Assembly: GCF_006715285.1 (NCBI RefSeq) | Contig: NZ_VFMX01000001.1 | Span: 2,170,001-2,234,000, forward strand | Direction: 5' to 3' | Length of the DNA: 64,000 bases | Source: Arthrobacter sp. SLBN-83 | Lineage (GTDB): Bacteria > Actinomycetota > Actinomycetes > Actinomycetales > Micrococcaceae | Part shown: positions 16,598-24,913 of the stretch, in pieces | Layout of the letters: each line of letters starts with the position of its first letter | How positions within the stretch are numbered: position 1 is the first letter of the stretch | The notes under the pieces: model-generated | The model's database searches: none | What the model saw: the letters and a program-made list of their open reading frames with translations, nothing else | Told to the model about the DNA's origin: nothing | Translations under genes and position numbers: made by a program

Positions 16598-17824
16598 ATG
16601 GCTGCAACCGCAGGTCCGCAGGCTTTCCTTGTTGGCGGGGTCCGAACGCCGGTGGGCAGGTATGGAGGGGCGTTGTCCTCCGTGCGGCCGGACGACCTTG
16701 CGGCCCTGGTGGTCCGGGAAGCGGTGCACCGTGCCGGCCTGGATCCGGAGAGCATCGAGGAAGTGATCCTGGGCAACGCCAACGGTGCCGGCGAGGAAAA
16801 CCGCAACGTGGCCCGGATGGCCACCCTGCTGGCTGGACTGCCGCTCCACATCCCCGGTATCACCGTAAACCGGCTCTGCGCATCAGGCCTCAGCGCCATT
16901 ATCCAGGCCAGCCACATGATCAAGGCCGGCGCCGCTGACATTGTCATCGCCGGCGGCGTGGAGTCCATGAGCCGCGCACCCTGGGTGCAGGAAAAGCCCA
17001 CTACCGCCTTCGCCAAGCCCGGCCAGATCTTCGATACCTCCATCGGCTGGCGCTTCACCAACCCCCACTTCCAGCACGGCGGCCTGTCCCGGGACGGGAA
17101 GATGACCTACTCCATGCCGGAAACCGCGGAGGAAGTGGCCCGGGTGGACAACATTTCCCGGGAAGACGCCGACGCCTTCGCAGTCCGCTCCCACCAACTG
17201 GCCCTGGATGCCATCGAAGCCGGCCGGTTCAGGGATGAGATCGTGCCCGTCACGGTCAGGACGCGCAAATCCGAAACCGTGGTGGATACCGACGAGGGCC
17301 CCCGCCCCGGCACCAGCCTTGACGTTCTTGCAGGCCTGAAACCCGTGGCACATGGCGGATCGGTGGTCACGGCAGGCAACTCGTCGTCCCTCAACGACGG
17401 CGCTTCAGCCATCATCGTTGCCTCGGAAGCCGCCATCGAGCGGCTGGGCCTGACGCCGCGGGCACGAATCATCGACGGCGCCTCTGCCGGTTGCGAACCG
17501 GAGATCATGGGCATCGGCCCGGTCCCCGCGACCCAAAAAGTGCTCAAGCGGAGCGGCCTCAGCGTCGGCGACCTGGGCGCCGTCGAACTTAATGAAGCTT
17601 TTGCCACCCAGTCCCTGGCCTGCATCCACCGCCTGGGGCTGGAACCCGAGATCGTAAACCGCGACGGCGGCGCCATCGCCCTGGGGCATCCCCTCGGTTC
17701 CAGCGGGTCCCGGATTGCCATCACCCTGCTGGGACGGATGGAACGCGAAGACGCCAGGTTCGGTCTCGCCACCATGTGCGTGGGCGTGGGCCAGGGCACG
17801 GCAATGCTGCTGGAGAAGATCTGA
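16598..17824 (+). CDS. paaJ: Acetyl-CoA acyltransferase (thiolase), likely of phenylacetate breakdown
   Basis: 408 residues with all thiolase landmarks: nucleophile Cys94 in VNRLCASGLSA, LNEAFATQSL, GGAIALGHPLGSSG with the active-site His, and CVGVGQG with the second Cys near the end. It would cleave 3-oxoadipyl-CoA or its dehydro form to acetyl-CoA and succinyl-CoA. ATG 16598 gives the normal N-terminus and follows box 1 by 63 bases. Stop overlaps the next start (TGATG). The paa assignment rests on the operator and neighbours; a pcaF or fadA role is possible. Confidence 0.8.
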   Translation: MAATAGPQAFLVGGVRTPVGRYGGALSSVRPDDLAALVVREAVHRAGLDPESIEEVILGNANGAGEENRNVARMATLLAGLPLHIPGITVNRLCASGLSAIIQASHMIKAGAADIVIAGGVESMSRAPWVQEKPTTAFAKPGQIFDTSIGWRFTNPHFQHGGLSRDGKMTYSMPETAEEVARVDNISREDADAFAVRSHQLALDAIEAGRFRDEIVPVTVRTRKSETVVDTDEGPRPGTSLDVLAGLKPVAHGGSVVTAGNSSSLNDGASAIIVASEAAIERLGLTPRARIIDGASAGCEPEIMGIGPVPATQKVLKRSGLSVGDLGAVELNEAFATQSLACIHRLGLEPEIVNRDGGAIALGHPLGSSGSRIAITLLGRMEREDARFGLATMCVGVGQGTAMLLEKI

Positions 17825-18627
17825 TGGCCGCCGCCGCGAACCTCGCCGAAGAGAAGTTCTCAGCCCTCCTGGTGGAGGAGCGGGAAGACCGCGTGGTGGT
17901 GCTGCTCAACCGGCCCGAGGTGAAGAACGCGATAGACCAGCAGATGGTGGACGAACTCCACACAGTCTGCGCCGCCCTGGAACAGAACCCCAAGGTGCTG
18001 ATCATCGCCGGCGTGGAAGGAGTGTTCGCCTCCGGAGCCGACATTGCCCAGTTGCGCGAACGGCGGCGGGACGATGCCCTGCAGGGGATCAACTCGACAA
18101 TTTTCGTCCGGATCGCCAAGCTGCCCATGCCGGTCATCGCCGCCCTGGACGGTTACTGCCTGGGCGGCGGCGCGGAGCTCGCATATGCCGCGGACTTCCG
18201 GATCGGCACGCCCAACGTGCGGATAGGCAACCCGGAAACAGGGTTGGGCATCCTTGCCGCGGCCGGCGCCAGCTGGCGGCTCAAGGAATTGGTGGGTGAA
18301 CCGCTGGCCAAGCAGATCCTGCTGGCCGGGCTGGTCCTCGGCGCCGGCGAAGCCAAAGCCATCAACCTCATCACCGAAATCCACGATCCCGCCGACCTCC
18401 TGGACGCCGCCCACAGCCTGGCCAACAGGATAGGCCGCCAGGATCCGCTGGCCGTCCGCATCACCAAGTCCGTGTTCCACGCGCCTGCGGAAGCCCACCC
18501 GATCATTGACCAGCTGGCCCAGGGCATCCTCTTTGAGTCCCAGGCCAAGTTCGACCGCATGCAGGCGTTCCTGGACCGCAACGCGGCCAAGAAGGCAAAC
18601 GCCGCCAACCCTGCCGACGGAAAGTAG
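17824..18627 (+). CDS. paaF: Enoyl-CoA hydratase/isomerase, likely paa pathway
   Basis: 267-residue crotonase. The CoA-binding and oxyanion motifs are visible (NRPEVKNAID, ASGADIAQL, ALDGYCLGGGAELAYAADFRIG), and the second catalytic acid in NPETGLGI. It would hydrate 2,3-dehydroadipyl-CoA. The ATG overlaps the thiolase stop by one base, so translation is coupled. Second of three genes behind box 1. Confidence 0.78.
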   Translation: MAAAANLAEEKFSALLVEEREDRVVVLLNRPEVKNAIDQQMVDELHTVCAALEQNPKVLIIAGVEGVFASGADIAQLRERRRDDALQGINSTIFVRIAKLPMPVIAALDGYCLGGGAELAYAADFRIGTPNVRIGNPETGLGILAAAGASWRLKELVGEPLAKQILLAGLVLGAGEAKAINLITEIHDPADLLDAAHSLANRIGRQDPLAVRITKSVFHAPAEAHPIIDQLAQGILFESQAKFDRMQAFLDRNAAKKANAANPADGK

Positions 18628-18631
18628 ACCC

Positions 18632-19516
18632 GTGACTGATTCATCAATGAACCCGAACATGCCCACTGGCCTTCCCCACTTGGTGGGGGTGCTGGGCGGT
18701 GGCCGCATGGGCGCGGGGATCGCCCACGCCTTCCTGATCAAGGGCGCCGACGTCCTGGTAGTGGAGCGCGACGACGTCTCCGCCGAGGGTGCGCGGGAAC
18801 GCGTGGAGTCGGCGGCACTGAAGAGCATCGAGCGCGGGGCGGTGGACGCCAACTTCGACGAACTGGCATCCCGTCTGACCGTCAGCACCGACTACGACGC
18901 CTTCACCGGCCGGCAACTGGTGGTGGAAGCGGTCCCCGAAGACTGGGACCTCAAAGTAACGGCGCTGAGGGGCATTGAAGAGCGGCTGGCGGAGGACGGT
19001 TTCATCGCGTCCAACACCTCGTCGCTGTCGGTAAACGGCCTGGCGCGCGAACTGAAGCGGCCCGAAAACTTCCTGGGCCTGCACTTCTTCAACCCCGTCC
19101 CGGCATCCACACTCATCGAGGTGGTGCTGGGGGAGCGCACGTCTCCCCAACTAGCTGCCAAGGCAAAAACGTGGGTGGAGGCACTTGGCAAGACCGCCGT
19201 CGTCGTCAACGACGCCCCTGGGTTCGCGTCCTCACGCCTGGGCGTGGCCATCGCGCTGGAAGCAATGCGAATGGTGGAGGAAGGGGTCGCCTCGGCGGAG
19301 GACATCGACAACGCCATGGTCCTGGGCTACAAACACCCCACCGGACCGCTGAAAACCACGGACATTGTGGGCCTCGACGTCCGCCTGGGCATCGCCGAAT
19401 ACCTGCAGTCCACCCTCGGCGACCGGTTTGCGCCCCCGCAGATCCTCAGGGACAAGGTGGCCCGCGGCGAGCTGGGACGCAAAACCGGCAAGGGCTTCTT
19501 CGACTGGCCCAGCTAG
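18632..19516 (+). CDS. paaH: 3-Hydroxyacyl-CoA dehydrogenase, likely paa pathway
   Basis: 294 residues. N-terminal Rossmann fold GVLGGGRMGAGIAHAF binds NAD; the catalytic His lies in GLHFFNPVP, and SSRLGVAIALEAMRM plus the C-terminal GRKTGKGFFDWP complete the family pattern. It would oxidise 3-hydroxyadipyl-CoA to the 3-oxo form for the thiolase upstream. GTG start 4 nt after the hydratase stop. Last gene of the thiolase-hydratase-dehydrogenase operon. Confidence 0.85.
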   Translation: MTDSSMNPNMPTGLPHLVGVLGGGRMGAGIAHAFLIKGADVLVVERDDVSAEGARERVESAALKSIERGAVDANFDELASRLTVSTDYDAFTGRQLVVEAVPEDWDLKVTALRGIEERLAEDGFIASNTSSLSVNGLARELKRPENFLGLHFFNPVPASTLIEVVLGERTSPQLAAKAKTWVEALGKTAVVVNDAPGFASSRLGVAIALEAMRMVEEGVASAEDIDNAMVLGYKHPTGPLKTTDIVGLDVRLGIAEYLQSTLGDRFAPPQILRDKVARGELGRKTGKGFFDWPS

Positions 19517-19540
19517 GAATACCCGCGTGGAGGACAGGGC

Positions 19541-19774
19541 CTAGTCGAAGAAGCCCACGATGTAGCCGATGAAATACAGGAGGCACAGCAGGACCACGAC
19601 ACCAATGATGCCGATCCACAGGAACTGCGTGCCCTTCCTGGTGCCCTTCTCCTCGTGGCCCTGCGTCATGCTGGTGGACGCTTCACCCGGCGGTGTTTCC
19701 CCTGGCGGAACTCCGCCTCCGGGCTCCAAGCCGGTGAGCTTGTCCTCTTCCGGATCCGGATTCTGGCCTGACAT
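19541..19774 (-). CDS. DUF6480-like single-pass membrane protein
   Basis: 77 residues: a soluble proline- and glutamate-rich N-terminus (NPDPEEDKLTGLEPGGGVPPGETPP) and one C-terminal transmembrane helix (about 51-75). The NPDP...PPGETPP pattern is that of DUF6480 proteins, common in Micrococcales; function unknown. Converges with the paaH-like gene. Confidence 0.75.
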   Translation of the reverse strand: MSGQNPDPEEDKLTGLEPGGGVPPGETPPGEASTSMTQGHEEKGTRKGTQFLWIGIIGVVVLLCLLYFIGYIVGFFD

Positions 19775-19848
19775 GGTGACTCCCTCGCTCGACGTCGTGG
19801 TGCTTTCCCCAGCGTAACCCGCGCTTCCGGCGGGCCTAGGCTGGTGCA

Positions 19849-20469
19849 GTGACTTTCCTTGAACCCCTTACCCTTACCGGCCGTTACGTAATCCTCGAAC
19901 CGCTCGCCGCGGAGCACCACGACGGCCTGGTGGCGGCCGCAGGGGACGGTGAGCTGTGGAAGCTCTGGTACACATCGGTACCCGCGCCCGACCAAATGGC
20001 TGCGGAAATCCGCCGCCGGCTCGCGCTGCAGGACCAAGGGACCATGCTGCCGTTCACCACCCGGCTGATGGACCCAGCGACGGGCGGGCCGGGGCGCATC
20101 ATCGGCATGACCACCTACATGAACATCGATGCCGCCACCCCGCGTGTGGAGATCGGCTCCACCTGGAACGCAGCGTCCGCCCAAGGGACGGGCACCAACC
20201 CGGATTCCAAGCTCCTGCTGCTGCGGCACGCCTTCGAAACGATTGGCTGCCCCGCCGTCGAGTTCCGCACCCACTGGTTGAACCATCAGTCGCGCGAGGC
20301 CATTGCACGGCTGGGCGCCAAACAGGATGGCGTGCTCCGCAGCCACTCGCGGACCAGGGACGGAAACCTGCGGGACACCGTGGTGTTCTCCATCCTGGAG
20401 CATGAATGGCCGGCCGTTCGCGCCGGGCTCGAGTACCGCCTGGACCGGCGCGGAGAGGGCGCCCGTTGA
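19849..20469 (+). CDS. GNAT-family N-acetyltransferase
   Basis: 206 residues. The N-terminal LTGRYVILEPLAAEHHDGL and the acetyl-CoA-binding region (EIGSTWNAASAQGTGTNPDSK, where the usual R/QxxGxG loop is QGTGTN) resemble RimJ/RimL-type acetyltransferases. The acceptor is unknown. GTG start lies 6 nt after TAGGCT (19837-19842): predicted leaderless. Confidence 0.85.
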   Translation: MTFLEPLTLTGRYVILEPLAAEHHDGLVAAAGDGELWKLWYTSVPAPDQMAAEIRRRLALQDQGTMLPFTTRLMDPATGGPGRIIGMTTYMNIDAATPRVEIGSTWNAASAQGTGTNPDSKLLLLRHAFETIGCPAVEFRTHWLNHQSREAIARLGAKQDGVLRSHSRTRDGNLRDTVVFSILEHEWPAVRAGLEYRLDRRGEGAR

Positions 20470-20551
20470 TTTCACCGTTACTTCCCCTGCATGACATGCG
20501 GCTCCCAGCAGCGTGTGGTTAGCTGTCCGGATGAACACAAGGGGCAGGTCC

Positions 20552-21250
20552 ATGGACTGGGATGGCGCTGTCAACGCATGGCACGTTTCCGGCGGCATTT
20601 ACCGGATGGGGCGGCGCGAGTGGCTGACGGAAGCAGGGTGGAAACAGGCGTTCGACGACGGCGTCCGCACCGTGGTGGACCTTCGTAACGCCGATGAGGG
20701 GCGGCGCCGGGACAACGACCCGGTGGTGCCTGCCGCTGCCTGGGCCGGCATCGATGTGGTCCATGCACCCACGGAGGCGCCCGGTGATCCGCGCTTCACC
20801 GCGGTTACCGGCCCGTACCTGAACGATCCCGCCCACTATGCGGAGAATGCCCGGCTTTTCCCCGAGAAGCTGGTGGGGGTCTTCCGTGCCATCGCCGCCG
20901 CCGCCCCCAAGGGGGACGTCCTGCTGCACTGTGCCGCAGGCCGTGACCGGAGCGGACTGGTGGCCGCCATGGTCCAGGACCTTGCAGGTGACCCCGACGA
21001 GGCGATCGCCGAAGGCTACCGGCGGGCTGCCCGGGGCATCAACGAGCGCTACCGCACCCACGGGCCGCCCCATAACAGGGAACGGTACCTGGACGAGCCG
21101 GAGCTGGCGGCCCTGCTGGAACAGCGGGGGCTCGCGGTAGTGGCGTTTGTCCGCGGCCTGGACACCCGCAATTACCTCCTGGCAAACGGGCTGGCCGCCA
21201 CTGAACTTGATGCCGTCCTGGCTCTTTCCGGAGCGGGGGTTGCCCGATGA
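20552..21250 (+). CDS. Tyrosine-protein phosphatase (DSP/PtpB-like)
   Basis: 232 residues. The phosphatase loop HCAAGRDRSG (Cx5R) lies near residue 129, and VVDLRNADE near residue 46 is the usual preceding strand, as in MptpB-like enzymes that act on phosphotyrosine or phosphoinositides. Starts at 20531 and 20513 are in frame; 20552 has AAGGGG 7 nt upstream. Its stop overlaps the ATG of the secreted protease (ATGA), suggesting coupled translation. Confidence 0.85.
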   Translation: MDWDGAVNAWHVSGGIYRMGRREWLTEAGWKQAFDDGVRTVVDLRNADEGRRRDNDPVVPAAAWAGIDVVHAPTEAPGDPRFTAVTGPYLNDPAHYAENARLFPEKLVGVFRAIAAAAPKGDVLLHCAAGRDRSGLVAAMVQDLAGDPDEAIAEGYRRAARGINERYRTHGPPHNRERYLDEPELAALLEQRGLAVVAFVRGLDTRNYLLANGLAATELDAVLALSGAGVAR

Positions 21251-23442
21251 ACGCGGACACACTGCGACGGGTCCTCACCCTTGCCGCTGCCACCGGAATG
21301 CTGGCCTCATCGGCGTACATTGCCGGCCCCGCCTTCGGTGCCGGCGAAGCGGATTCCGGGCAGGCAGTTGGGACCGGGAACAGCACTGCCGTGCCAACCA
21401 CGGCGGCACCGGCCAGCCCGTTGCCGTCAACCGCTGCTTCGCCTAAAACAGGCATCTCCTCGGGCCTTTCCGAAGCGGCGCTGGCCGACGCAGTTGAGCG
21501 CGACCTCAAGCTGACGCCCCAACAATTCCAGGCCGCGGGGGAACTTGGCGCCCAGGCCGCAGCCGCCGCGGTACAGCTGCGCCAGCTGCCCGGTTACGTG
21601 GGCATCCGGCTCGAGGGCACTTCCATCGTGGTGACCGGCTCCGGTCCTGAACTGCAAGCTGCTGTTGCTGCGCTCGCCGGCAGGGTTCACGGACTGACCC
21701 TTGAAGCCCCGGCTCCCCAACAGTCGGCACCTGCGGTTGCGCCGTCGTCGTCCGCTGCTCCGTCTCCACCATCACCGGTGTCGCCAAGCGCCCTCGCGGC
21801 CGTCGAAGGCACCCGCTCGGAGCTCGCAGTAAGCACAGAACAGCTGTTCCAGGCGTATGTGCGCGACGTCGGCCCCCAGGGGCTGCAGGCAGTGCTGGCT
21901 GCAGCGGGCGGAAAGTTCGTGATCAGGACCGGCGGCATCAACACGCCGGAGTCGCTGTCCGCCTCCTCCGGAACCGCGGCCGGTGCCGCCACCTCGGCAC
22001 AGGGGAAGGTGTCGCCAGCGCAGTTCGTGTCCCGCTACGCCAACGTGGAGCTCGACGGCGGCGCGCCGATCAAGCCCGAGGCCGACGTTCCCGGCGGCAT
22101 GGGCTACCAGACGGACATCGGATTCGTCTGCTCCACCGGCTTTTCCGCATTCGACCCGGCAGGTGTGCCCGCTGTCCTCACCGCCGGGCACTGCGCGTCC
22201 GATGGGGCAGCGAAAACCGCCACCCTGGAATTCCAGTTCAACAAGCTGGGACTCCTGGGCAAGTTCGGTTTTAGCCAGTTTGGCGGCCCGGGCAACTCCC
22301 GGGTGGTCGAGAATCCGGTTGACCCCAACAATCCCGGAAACGTGGGAACGGACATATCCGTCGTCCAGTCTCTGCGGCAGGACATCAATCCGCTTCCGGC
22401 TGCCAGCACGTGGGGGGACCCGTCCCAGCCCGGTCCGGACGTGAAGATTATTGGGTCCGCCGATCCCGTGGTGGGAATGCCCATCTGCCGGTCGGGACGG
22501 ACATCGGCGTGGTCCTGCGGAACGGTGGACGCGGTGGGGATCTTCATAGTGCCAGGGGCGGCCTTCGCCACGGACCCCACTGACCTCCGCGCCTTCAACG
22601 GCTTCCTGTCCTACGGCGTGCAGTCCAGCGGCGGTGACTCCGGGGGCCCTTACCTGAGCGGCAATTATGCCGTGGGCACGCACTCAGCCGGCGACACCCC
22701 TGACGCGAACGGCAACGTCATCCAGAACTTTGCCGTGGGGGCCACCCTGCGGGACAGCCTGGCGGTGCTGCCGGGCTACCAGTTGGAACTCTTCCTCAAC
22801 AAGCCAACCGTAACGGCGCCGGCATCCGGCGAAACCTACCAGCCGGGACAGGTCATCAGCGGCCAGGTTGCTGCGGCTCCGGCGTCGGCCGTGGCTAAGG
22901 GCAGCAAGGTCCGGGTCACCATCCAGGGCGAAGATCCGTTCGAGGTGCCCGTGGAGGCAGGGAACTGGAGCTTCCAGGCGCCGCAGGGCACGGGTACGCT
23001 CCGCTTCACGGCTGAGACTGTGAACGGGTTCAGCACGTCGGGGGCAAACAGCTTTGAGTTTGCTCCAGCAGCAGCGGAACCGCCGGCCCCACCGGCCCCT
23101 ACTGACCCGGGTCCCACGACGCCGCCGGCAAGCCCCGCACCGACGGGTCCGGCGCCAAGCAACCCCTCCCCGACCAACCCGCCCCCCGCAAGCCCGTCAC
23201 CTGCCGCGCCGACGGAAACACCCGTCGTCGTGATTCCGCCGTCAAGCACCCCGGCGCCCAGTGTCCCCGCGGACCTGGCCAACACCGGCGGAAACCGCAA
23301 CAATCCCGCCGATTCGGGCGGCCTGGCCTACACCGGAGCCGACGGGCTGATTGCCGCAGCGATTGCCGCAGTGGCTGCGCTCGCCGTCGGAATCCTGCTG
23401 ATGCTGGTGGTCCGCCGCCGGAAGGGCCGCTCCACCAACTAG
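21247..23442 (+). CDS. Cell-wall-anchored trypsin-like serine protease with sortase motif
   Basis: 731 residues. A signal peptide (1-32) precedes an Ala/Pro-rich region resembling the alpha-lytic-protease pro-domain (residues 80-250, with DAVERDLKLTPQQFQAAGELG). The chymotrypsin-fold domain follows with His315 (TAGHC), Asp369 (GTDIS) and Ser465 (GGDSGGP). An Ig-like module (about 520-610) and a Pro/Thr/Ser stalk (610-675) lead to LANTG (677-681) and LAYTG (693-697), a transmembrane helix and RRRKGR. The LAxTG-helix-basic tail is that of class E sortase substrates. Confidence 0.88.
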   Translation: MNADTLRRVLTLAAATGMLASSAYIAGPAFGAGEADSGQAVGTGNSTAVPTTAAPASPLPSTAASPKTGISSGLSEAALADAVERDLKLTPQQFQAAGELGAQAAAAAVQLRQLPGYVGIRLEGTSIVVTGSGPELQAAVAALAGRVHGLTLEAPAPQQSAPAVAPSSSAAPSPPSPVSPSALAAVEGTRSELAVSTEQLFQAYVRDVGPQGLQAVLAAAGGKFVIRTGGINTPESLSASSGTAAGAATSAQGKVSPAQFVSRYANVELDGGAPIKPEADVPGGMGYQTDIGFVCSTGFSAFDPAGVPAVLTAGHCASDGAAKTATLEFQFNKLGLLGKFGFSQFGGPGNSRVVENPVDPNNPGNVGTDISVVQSLRQDINPLPAASTWGDPSQPGPDVKIIGSADPVVGMPICRSGRTSAWSCGTVDAVGIFIVPGAAFATDPTDLRAFNGFLSYGVQSSGGDSGGPYLSGNYAVGTHSAGDTPDANGNVIQNFAVGATLRDSLAVLPGYQLELFLNKPTVTAPASGETYQPGQVISGQVAAAPASAVAKGSKVRVTIQGEDPFEVPVEAGNWSFQAPQGTGTLRFTAETVNGFSTSGANSFEFAPAAAEPPAPPAPTDPGPTTPPASPAPTGPAPSNPSPTNPPPASPSPAAPTETPVVVIPPSSTPAPSVPADLANTGGNRNNPADSGGLAYTGADGLIAAAIAAVAALAVGILLMLVVRRRKGRSTN

Positions 23443-23446
23443 CCGA

Positions 23447-23477
23447 TGAGGGGCGGGGCCGCAAAGCCCCGCCCTCA
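23447..23477. terminator. Hairpin terminator after the secreted protease gene
   Basis: Arms of 12-13 bases (TGAGGGGCGGGGC and its near complement) at 23447-23459 and 23466-23477 with a 6-nt loop, between two convergent stop codons. Confidence 0.7.
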
Positions 23478-23515
23478 CGTCCGTTCATGGGCCTCAGCGA
23501 GGTGGGGCCTTCAGG

Positions 23516-24223
23516 TCAGTGCCGACCGCGCCCCTGGTCCTTGCCGTCAACCACCTGGACGGCTACGGCCAAGTTGCCGTCGGCCAGGCTTCCCCAGGCG
23601 TAAACGATGGTGTTCTTCCCGCCTTCCACCGTGATGTCCGCCGGGCCGATCACGGGATCGGTGGTTCCCGCCGCGGCCACGGTGGCCGAAATGGTGCCGG
23701 CCTTCAGCTTCAATTTCGCTTCGTCCGGATTGCTGAGTCCCTCAATCACCGGAACCCCACCTGCCAGTACGTCGACGGCGGGGGCCGCGGCTACGTGCCT
23801 GACCGTGAGCTTGCCCTTCTCATCGTTGCGGGGGGCTTTGGTGTCGTTCGTGAAAAGTGACGCGGTGGGTGCGCCGTCGGCATCCAGGTGGGCCACAGCG
23901 GTGTAGTTCCGGCCCTCGTCGAGTTCCACGTTGACCGGCCCGATCACCGGGTTGTCGGCGCTGGTGGCGTCGGCAGCGGTGATGGCGATCTTGTAGTCCC
24001 CGGCAGGCAGTTCCAGCGGCCCGGCCAGGGTGCCCGGAGTGAAGTCGTCGAGGGTGAGCTTGCCGTTCACCCACACGTCCACGGTCAGGCCCGGAACGGC
24101 GTGCAGGACAGAAAGCTGGGCCGGGTCGTCGTGGTGGTGCCAGCCGCCGGCCTGGGCGGGAGCGGCGAAGGCCAGCGAAGCAGCGAGCGAGAGTGCTCCG
24201 GCGGCGTAGGTCATTTTGCGCAT
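23516..24223 (-). CDS. Secreted DUF4397-domain protein
   Basis: 235 residues with a signal peptide ending in APAQAGG (about 1-26). Two tandem DUF4397 modules follow: LSVLHAVPGLTVDVWVNGKL (about 37-130) and LTVRHVAAAPAVDVLAGG (about 138-225), with an Ig-like beta fold. Such proteins are exported and of unknown function, perhaps surface or biofilm related. Divergence or coupling to neighbours gives no further clue. Confidence 0.85.
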   Translation of the reverse strand: MRKMTYAAGALSLAASLAFAAPAQAGGWHHHDDPAQLSVLHAVPGLTVDVWVNGKLTLDDFTPGTLAGPLELPAGDYKIAITAADATSADNPVIGPVNVELDEGRNYTAVAHLDADGAPTASLFTNDTKAPRNDEKGKLTVRHVAAAPAVDVLAGGVPVIEGLSNPDEAKLKLKAGTISATVAAAGTTDPVIGPADITVEGGKNTIVYAWGSLADGNLAVAVQVVDGKDQGRGRH

Positions 24224-24325
24224 GTCAAACTCCTTGCAGGATGCCCGTAGCCGGGCTGTTTGTACTTACGCGCTTACTACCTGCGGAACGCCGTCCTTGG
24301 ATGCAGCCCCGGAGAACTTTTTGCG

Positions 24326-24769
24326 TCAGTTTTTGCGCTTCATCAGCAGGTTGGTGATGCGCAGGGTGCACAGCCGCTGCCCTGCCTCGTTGGTGATCAG
24401 CACCTCATGCGTGGTGAGGGTGCCGCCAAGGTGGATGGGGGTGGCCGTGATGGTCACCTGGCCCTCCCGCGCGGAGCGGTGGTGGGTGGCGGAAACGTCC
24501 ACGCCCACCGCAGTCTTTCCCATGGTGCTGGCATGGATTACCGCAGCCCAGGACCCCACGGCCTCGCCCACGGCCAGGGAAGCGCCGCCGTGCAGCAGCC
24601 CGAACGACTGCCTGTTCCCCTCCACGGGCATGGTGGCCACCACGCGCTCCACGGACTCCTCCAGGATCTTCACGCCCATCTTCTCGTCCAGCTCGCCGAG
24701 GGTGATCTTCCAGAGTTCATGCTCGGACGGCTGGTTGCCGGCGGCATCCGCGGGGGACGGGGCGTTCAT
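24326..24769 (-). CDS. Hotdog-fold acyl-CoA thioesterase, probable paa regulon member
   Basis: 147 residues. The PaaI/YbdB-type motif is GLLHGGASLAVGEAVGSWAA, with the His-Gly-Gly and downstream Glu that define this thioesterase family. ATG 24769 is preceded by GGAGA at a 6-nt spacing. It diverges from paaZ and the two share a 144-base intergenic region that holds box 2, so both are probably repressed by the same TetR protein. It likely releases CoA from stalled aromatic or ring-opened intermediates. Confidence 0.82.
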   Translation of the reverse strand: MNAPSPADAAGNQPSEHELWKITLGELDEKMGVKILEESVERVVATMPVEGNRQSFGLLHGGASLAVGEAVGSWAAVIHASTMGKTAVGVDVSATHHRSAREGQVTITATPIHLGGTLTTHEVLITNEAGQRLCTLRITNLLMKRKN

Positions 24770-24844
24770 AAGTTCTCCTTTGAGGCGGCCAATTCGGTCC
24801 TGGCCTTCTAGTCTGCAGCACGGCACTTCATGTATGGTGAATAT

Positions 24845-24868
24845 ATTACCGAACGGACGGTCAGTAAT
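24845..24868. promoter_or_regulatory. PaaR-type operator between the thioesterase and paaZ genes (box 2)
   Basis: An imperfect palindrome with outer arms ATTACCGAACG and CGGTCAGTAAT (24 bases), 45 bases before paaZ and 75 before the divergent thioesterase. An ATATAT -10-like sequence overlaps its left side. Confidence 0.75.
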
Positions 24869-24913
24869 GGCTGTCCTGTTTGCCTGCCCCCCTTGTTGGA
24901 AGGACCGTCAACG

